NCBI RefSeq assembly: GCF_047922965.1
Contig: NZ_CP150481.1
Coordinates: forward strand, 1,550,001-1,614,000
DNA from: Neptunicella plasticusilytica
GTDB taxonomy: Bacteria; Pseudomonadota; Gammaproteobacteria; Enterobacterales; Alteromonadaceae
DNA: 64,000 nt
Direction: 5' to 3'
In this document: positions 59,899-64,000 of the stretch, piece by piece
How the letters are laid out: each line of letters opens with the position of its first letter
How positions within the stretch are numbered: the first letter of the stretch is position 1
Notes under the pieces: generated by a model
Seen by the model: only the letters and a program-made list of their open reading frames with translations
The model's database searches: none
Told to the model about the DNA's origin: nothing
Made by a program: the position numbers and the translations under genes

Positions 59899-60336
59899 AT
59901 GAACGTTAAACATAAAATGTATCTGATAGTATTTTCACTGGCTTTATCAGCTTGCTCGGCCAGATCAACTTTTCAGGCAACCGATGGTGAACTACAGGTT
60001 AAAATAAATGACAATCCATCGATTACGGTTACTGAAAGTGTCACTCAGGAATATCCCACTACCAGTTTTGGTCAGTACAAGTTTAAGGTGAGTGCAGAAG
60101 GGCAAGAGCCCATGTACGGATTACTACCGCTAAAGTTTAATGGCGGGTATTTAGCCGCTGATATTATTCTTTTTGCTCCAGCGATGTTTTTTAATCTGCG
60201 TGAAGTTTTTCCATACTATCAGTTTGATGTGGCCGAGGGCGTTGTCAAATACAAGAAAAAAGATGCTAAGGAATGGATTACTTACAAACCAACTCCGGCA
60301 GAGATCCAGCATGCCAAAACTTATTTTCATGAATAA
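59899..60336 (+). CDS. Predicted lipoprotein, unknown function
   Basis: 145 residues. The signal peptide ends in a lipobox, LSAC (Cys19). The mature part has STFQATDGELQVKINDNPSI, TSFGQYKFKVSAEGQEPMYG and a hydrophobic LAADIILFAPAMFFNLREVF, and may include a membrane-associated helix. No known domain is recognised. GGAAGGAAGGAT is a strong ribosome binding site. Monocistronic. AEIQHAKTYFHE ends the protein. Confidence 0.75.
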   Translation: MNVKHKMYLIVFSLALSACSARSTFQATDGELQVKINDNPSITVTESVTQEYPTTSFGQYKFKVSAEGQEPMYGLLPLKFNGGYLAADIILFAPAMFFNLREVFPYYQFDVAEGVVKYKKKDAKEWITYKPTPAEIQHAKTYFHE

Positions 60337-60597
60337 GTCATTGAGCAATTTACCAGTGAAATATCGGATCATCGGATATTTCAGCGCAAATGATTAGATA
60401 AGACATTAACGTCGCCATGGCTTATAGCGGTAGTCGTGGCGGCCTTTATTTTATAAAAAGCTCAATCTTCCTCTTGGCTTGTTGCTGTTCAGATTCCAGT
60501 CATCATTCTGACATATATCGATGAAACTATAGTGCGCATGTAGATTAATCTGTTAATCAATCGAGTTTATCGATATACCACTAAAGTTGTTTCGCTG

Positions 60598-62166
60598 ATG
60601 AAAAATAATGATACCCAGCTCAACCTGTTTTTCTTTGTATTACTCACTGCGTTAACCGGCTATTTCATTATGTGGGGGTTGGATTATACCCATCACAATG
60701 CCGTAATACTGTTTATTCTGGCGACGCTATTTGGCGTTTTTATGGCGTTTAATATCGGCGGTAACGATGTCGCCAATTCCTTTGGTACCAGTGTCGGCGC
60801 CGGTACATTAACCATTAAACAAGCTTTGCTGGTGGCAGCCATCTTTGAGGTGAGTGGTGCGGTCATCGCGGGTGGCGAAGTAACCAAAACCATCCGCAAA
60901 GGCATTGTTGATTTATCAGTCGTATCGGTAGAACCGATGCAGTTTGTCTACATTATGATGTCGGCATTGTTTGCGGCGGCTTTGTGGTTGTTGATTGCAA
61001 CACGTAAGGGCTGGCCGGTATCCACAACGCATTCGATTATCGGCGGTATCGTTGGCAGTTCCATTGCGCTAGGTTTTGCCGTCGGTGGAGCAGAAACTGG
61101 CTTTGCGTTAGTGAAATGGGATCAAATCGGACTGATTGCTTTTTCCTGGATCTTGTCGCCGCTATTAGGTGGATTGGTCGCTTATCTGTTGTTTGCCCAA
61201 ATCAAAAAATATGTGCTGTGTTATAACGATGATGCAGATGCTGAATTACAAAGTATTAAAGCCTTAAAAAAGAAACATAAAGAAAAGCATAAAAAAGCCT
61301 TTGAGCGTTTGGCCGATATCCAGCAAATTGCCTACACCGGCGCGATGGTCAGAGATTCCCATGTGGTAGCAGATGAAGACTTTAATCCGGAGGATTTGGA
61401 GTCGGATTACTACAAGGAACTGTTTCAAATAGAACAACGCAAGAATAATGTTAATGCCACTCTGGCGCTGGAAAAATGGGTGCCTTTGTTTGCGGCGCTT
61501 GGCGGTATGCTGATTTCCGGTATGTTGCTGTTTAAAGGTTTAAAAAATATCGAGATGGGACTATCCACGCTACATAATTATTTAATTATGTTTATGGTGG
61601 GGGCCGCAATTTGGATGGCCACCTTTATCTTTGCCAAAACATTGAAAGGCAAAGATTTACAAAAGTCCACTTTTCTGATGTTTAGCTGGATGCAGGTGTT
61701 TACCGCCGCCGGATTTGCTTTTAGTCACGGCTCAAATGATATCGCCAATGCGATTGGGCCATTTGCTGCAGTGCTTGATGTGTTGCGGCATGGTGAGATT
61801 GGTGCAACCGCAGCAGTGCCGACTATTGCGATGGTGACTTTTGGCGTCGCCTTGATTGTCGGATTATGGTTTATCGGCAAAGAAGTGATCCAGACTGTCG
61901 GCCATAACCTGACCAAGATGCACCCCTCATCCGGATTTTCTGCCGAACTGGCCGCTGCTGCAGTGGTGATGCTGGCGACATTATTGGGATTACCCGTTTC
62001 CAGTACCCATATTCTAATTGGCGCAGTATTAGGGGTGGGCCTCGTTAACCGCAATACTAACTGGGGACTAATGAAGCCGATTGGCATGGCCTGGATCATT
62101 ACCTTACCGGCCGCGGGTTTATTGTCCGCCATAACCTTTTTTGTGTTGCGCGCCAGTTTTGGCTGA
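60598..62166 (+). CDS. Inorganic phosphate transporter, PiT family
   Basis: 522 residues, about 10-12 transmembrane helices. The duplicated PiT signature is clear: FNIGGNDVANSFGTSVGAGT (about 50-69) and FSHGSNDIANAIGPFAAV, with WPVSTTHSIIGGIVGSSIAL and LPVSSTHILIGAVLGVGLVN. A long cytoplasmic loop (about 205-290, basic, KKKHKEKHKKAFERLADIQQ) separates the two halves. Low-affinity cation-linked phosphate uptake at the inner membrane. No PhoU gene is next to it. The ribosome binding site is weak. Confidence 0.94.
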   Translation: MKNNDTQLNLFFFVLLTALTGYFIMWGLDYTHHNAVILFILATLFGVFMAFNIGGNDVANSFGTSVGAGTLTIKQALLVAAIFEVSGAVIAGGEVTKTIRKGIVDLSVVSVEPMQFVYIMMSALFAAALWLLIATRKGWPVSTTHSIIGGIVGSSIALGFAVGGAETGFALVKWDQIGLIAFSWILSPLLGGLVAYLLFAQIKKYVLCYNDDADAELQSIKALKKKHKEKHKKAFERLADIQQIAYTGAMVRDSHVVADEDFNPEDLESDYYKELFQIEQRKNNVNATLALEKWVPLFAALGGMLISGMLLFKGLKNIEMGLSTLHNYLIMFMVGAAIWMATFIFAKTLKGKDLQKSTFLMFSWMQVFTAAGFAFSHGSNDIANAIGPFAAVLDVLRHGEIGATAAVPTIAMVTFGVALIVGLWFIGKEVIQTVGHNLTKMHPSSGFSAELAAAAVVMLATLLGLPVSSTHILIGAVLGVGLVNRNTNWGLMKPIGMAWIITLPAAGLLSAITFFVLRASFG

Positions 62167-62326
62167 TCATGGTCTTGGCCAAGTGACAGGCCAGTAAAAC
62201 CAATTTACGGGCGTTAGTTGATTTGAAGCAGATGGATTTTTAGTACATTCCATCTCCTGCGAATATTTCTAAACTCTCATTGTGGTGGTAAGTTAACTCC
62301 ATTGTGTAAGTAAAATGGATTAACCT

Positions 62327-62884
62327 GTGCAACAATTTTCCAATCAGGCTGTTTCGAGTGACAGCCTGCCTCAAGTCGAATTACAAACATACGAGCCTCT
62401 GGCTGACAACGCACCTTGGGAGTCATTCTGGGGTTCGACTATTTTTAACGCTATTTTGCTCGTTGGTATTACGATATTCCTGTTAGTGACGAATATACCG
62501 TTTAACCTGCTGGTTAAACTTGCACTGGGGTTAGTGATTGGGCTCATGGCATTGAATTATTGGCATGCTTTTGCCAGTCATCCCTATAAAGGTGTGCGCT
62601 TGCGTGAACAGGATATTCTGTTTAAAAAAGGCATGTTCTGGCGCTCTGTGACTATTGTGCCTTTTAATCGTATCCAGCATCTGGAAACTCACCGCGGCCC
62701 CATTGAACGAAAGCTGGGACTGTCCAGCTTGAAATTTTATACCGCCGGAGGCGCGGGAGCGGATTTAAAAATTTCGGGGCTGGAGGTCGTGCGGGCAGAA
62801 CAGATCAAACATCATGTCCTGAAAAAAGCTGGTTTATGGCAGCCCGACCAATCCATCAAGGGGCAGATCAATAATGACAGCTGA
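62327..62884 (+). CDS. PH-domain membrane protein, YdbS-like (bPH2)
   Basis: 185 residues, starting with GTG 62327. There are two transmembrane helices (about 42-82, FNAILLVGITIFLLVTNIPF and LVKLALGLVIGLMALNYW). A bacterial PH domain (bPH2, about 88-160) has GVRLREQDILFKKGMFWRSV, TIVPFNRIQHLETHRGPIER and KLGLSSLKFYTAGG. The start of the downstream YdbT-like gene overlaps it by 11 bases; such pairs are common and their role is unknown. Confidence 0.9.
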   Translation: MQQFSNQAVSSDSLPQVELQTYEPLADNAPWESFWGSTIFNAILLVGITIFLLVTNIPFNLLVKLALGLVIGLMALNYWHAFASHPYKGVRLREQDILFKKGMFWRSVTIVPFNRIQHLETHRGPIERKLGLSSLKFYTAGGAGADLKISGLEVVRAEQIKHHVLKKAGLWQPDQSIKGQINNDS

Positions 62885-64000
62885 TAACACCTTGCCAAAA
62901 AAGCTCAGCGCCGTTAATCCAGCGACAGAATGGACGCGACTATCACCGGTTGCTATTGCCTACTTTATGGTTAAATTCACCTTACGCTTTTTAAAAGAAG
63001 GGCTGCAGACCGCATTACCCGGTATTGCGGTGTTTATAGCCTCGGTTGATAACAAGCTGTTCTGGCTGAGCATTATTTTGCCGGTGTTATTGCTGTTGAT
63101 TGTGCTGTTTGCTGCGTTGTATTGGTGGAACTACAAATTCTGTATTCAGGACAATGAAATCCTGGTCGATCAGGGTGTTTTTAAAAAACAGCGGCTTAAC
63201 CTGAGTTTTTCGCGGGTACAGAATGTCAATATCGCCATTCCATTCTATTTTGCGCCGTTTAATCTGGTTAACTGTATTTTTGATTCGGCCGGTTCCAGTA
63301 AAGCTGAGGTAAATTTACCCGGTGTCAGTGGCAATTTTGCCAGGGATGTCCGCCAGGCAATATTTAACTTTAACCGCCAACAGAAAGAAGATGACCAAAC
63401 CTCTAGCCAAGTGGAAAAAGATGATATCACTGACGCTAATAGCAATGGTGAGCTTGTGTTGCAGATGGCCAATAAGGAAGCGGCCAAATACGGTTTGACT
63501 AATTTGATGGCGCTGGTATTTGTAGCAGCGTTAATGCCTTTTATTGATGACATTGGTGAACTGGTCAAGTTGTATGTAATTCCCGAAATCGAGCATGTAA
63601 TGGCCTGGTTGGGTATTGAACTGCAAAACGGCAAAACTGTGGCGGTGGTCGTTTTGGTGATTTTGCTAATAGCTGTGGTGATTGGCTTTTCGGTATTAGC
63701 GGCGCTGTTGCGCTTTTATAATTTCCGCCTGTTTGATGATCAGAGTAAGTTAACCCGTTTCGCCGGCTTGCTGGAGCGTCAGCAAATTTCGGTGGCCAAA
63801 CATAAGGTGCAGTCGATCCAGGTGTCGCAGAATATTGTTGCGCGGCTGCTAAATCGGGTATCCCTTGCTTTTAAACAATTCGGTACGGCTAATTTTAATA
63901 TGGCGGCCAGTAAAGATATTATGATCCCTATGCTGGCACCGGATGAATGGCAAAATATCAGTCGTAGGGTGTTTGCTACCGATGGTGGAAAACAGCCATT
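62874..64000 (+). CDS. PH-domain membrane protein, YdbT-like, 3' end outside window
   Basis: Open from ATG 62874 to the window edge (375 codons, no stop). Transmembrane helices lie near 30-85 and 215-290. A first PH-like domain (about 90-165) has YNFKFCIQ-type strands, QGVFKKQRLNLSFSRVQNVN and IAIPFYFAPFNLVNCIFDSA. A second (about 280 on) has RFYNFRLFDDQSKLTRFAG and KHKVQSIQVSQNIVARLLNR. This is the YdbT architecture, tandem bPH2 domains. It overlaps the previous gene by 11 bases, so the two are translated together. Confidence 0.9.
   Translation, partial: MTADNTLPKKLSAVNPATEWTRLSPVAIAYFMVKFTLRFLKEGLQTALPGIAVFIASVDNKLFWLSIILPVLLLLIVLFAALYWWNYKFCIQDNEILVDQGVFKKQRLNLSFSRVQNVNIAIPFYFAPFNLVNCIFDSAGSSKAEVNLPGVSGNFARDVRQAIFNFNRQQKEDDQTSSQVEKDDITDANSNGELVLQMANKEAAKYGLTNLMALVFVAALMPFIDDIGELVKLYVIPEIEHVMAWLGIELQNGKTVAVVVLVILLIAVVIGFSVLAALLRFYNFRLFDDQSKLTRFAGLLERQQISVAKHKVQSIQVSQNIVARLLNRVSLAFKQFGTANFNMAASKDIMIPMLAPDEWQNISRRVFATDGGKQP

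Noticed and set aside
61725..62132. 135-residue minus-strand frame in the PiT gene
   Set aside because: Complement of transmembrane segments rich in Ala, Gly and Val codons.

Overview
The window reads as one continuous stretch of a gammaproteobacterial chromosome, most likely a marine member of the Alteromonadales. This rests on the gene content: a Tol-Pal operon followed by tRNA-Lys genes and nadA, a second-type TonB cluster (DUF3450 protein, long and short ExbB, ExbD, TonB, TPR protein), a very large CarboxypepD_reg/TonB receptor, a FadL porin, a 532-residue isocitrate lyase and a GNAT/C39 protein beside a RimK-like ligase. This is inference from family knowledge; no database search was possible. 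No rRNA operon, prophage, intact insertion sequence or CRISPR array was seen.

Layout. 1-3826: tolR (3' part), tolA, tolB, pal, cpoB. 3943-4642: three identical tRNA-Lys genes, two of them preceded by tRNA-like decoy elements, plus a possible 29-residue membrane peptide. 4789-6556: nadA, a tRNA-Ser decoy element, tRNA-Ser(GGA) and a 221-bp MITE. 6644-7945: FadL. 8323-12323: a RimK-like ATP-grasp ligase, a GNAT, an opposed RMD1-family gene and a GNAT/C39-peptidase fusion. 12688-16659: DUF1415 gene, Lrp-type regulator, leucine dehydrogenase, 4.5S RNA, ComFB-like gene, tryptophan 2,3-dioxygenase. 16878-25391: TonB receptor and the TonB2-type energising operon. 25641-27716: an HvfABC-type RiPP metallophore cluster with an eight-cysteine precursor. 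27960-34601: apt, dnaX (with a clear -1 frameshift site), ybaB, recR, htpG, adk. 34691-41980: hydrolase, TPR protein, Hsp20 gene with a ROSE-like leader, 2OG oxygenase, YehS, YceI and cytochrome b561, isocitrate lyase. 42128-44422: a ParDE module and an HxlR/NTF2/SDR group. 44517-51819: the complete his operon on the minus strand, preceded by a five-histidine leader peptide and attenuator. 52093-64000: mixed small operons, a LigE-type DNA ligase, an EF-hand protein, a LysR/SDR pair, yacL, yjjX, a PiT phosphate transporter and two PH-domain genes, the last cut by the window end.

How genes work together. The Tol-Pal and TonB2 operons are both proton-motive-force machines of the inner membrane acting on the outer membrane. 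The TonB receptor lies directly upstream of the TonB2 genes and is a plausible client. The Hvf cluster would make an exported copper-binding peptide: HvfA is the secreted precursor, HvfB the multinuclear iron oxidase and HvfC its partner. The ATP-grasp/GNAT/C39 group has the parts of a peptide or amide-bond system whose product is not known. Regulation is unusually legible: his attenuation, a ROSE-like thermometer, heat-shock promoters before htpG and hsp20, a dnaX frameshift signal and several operator-like dyads.

The strongest leads for new biology are the Hvf cluster, the ATP-grasp/GNAT/C39 group, and the decoy elements that copy the 5' half of a tRNA just upstream of the real tRNA at two separate loci.
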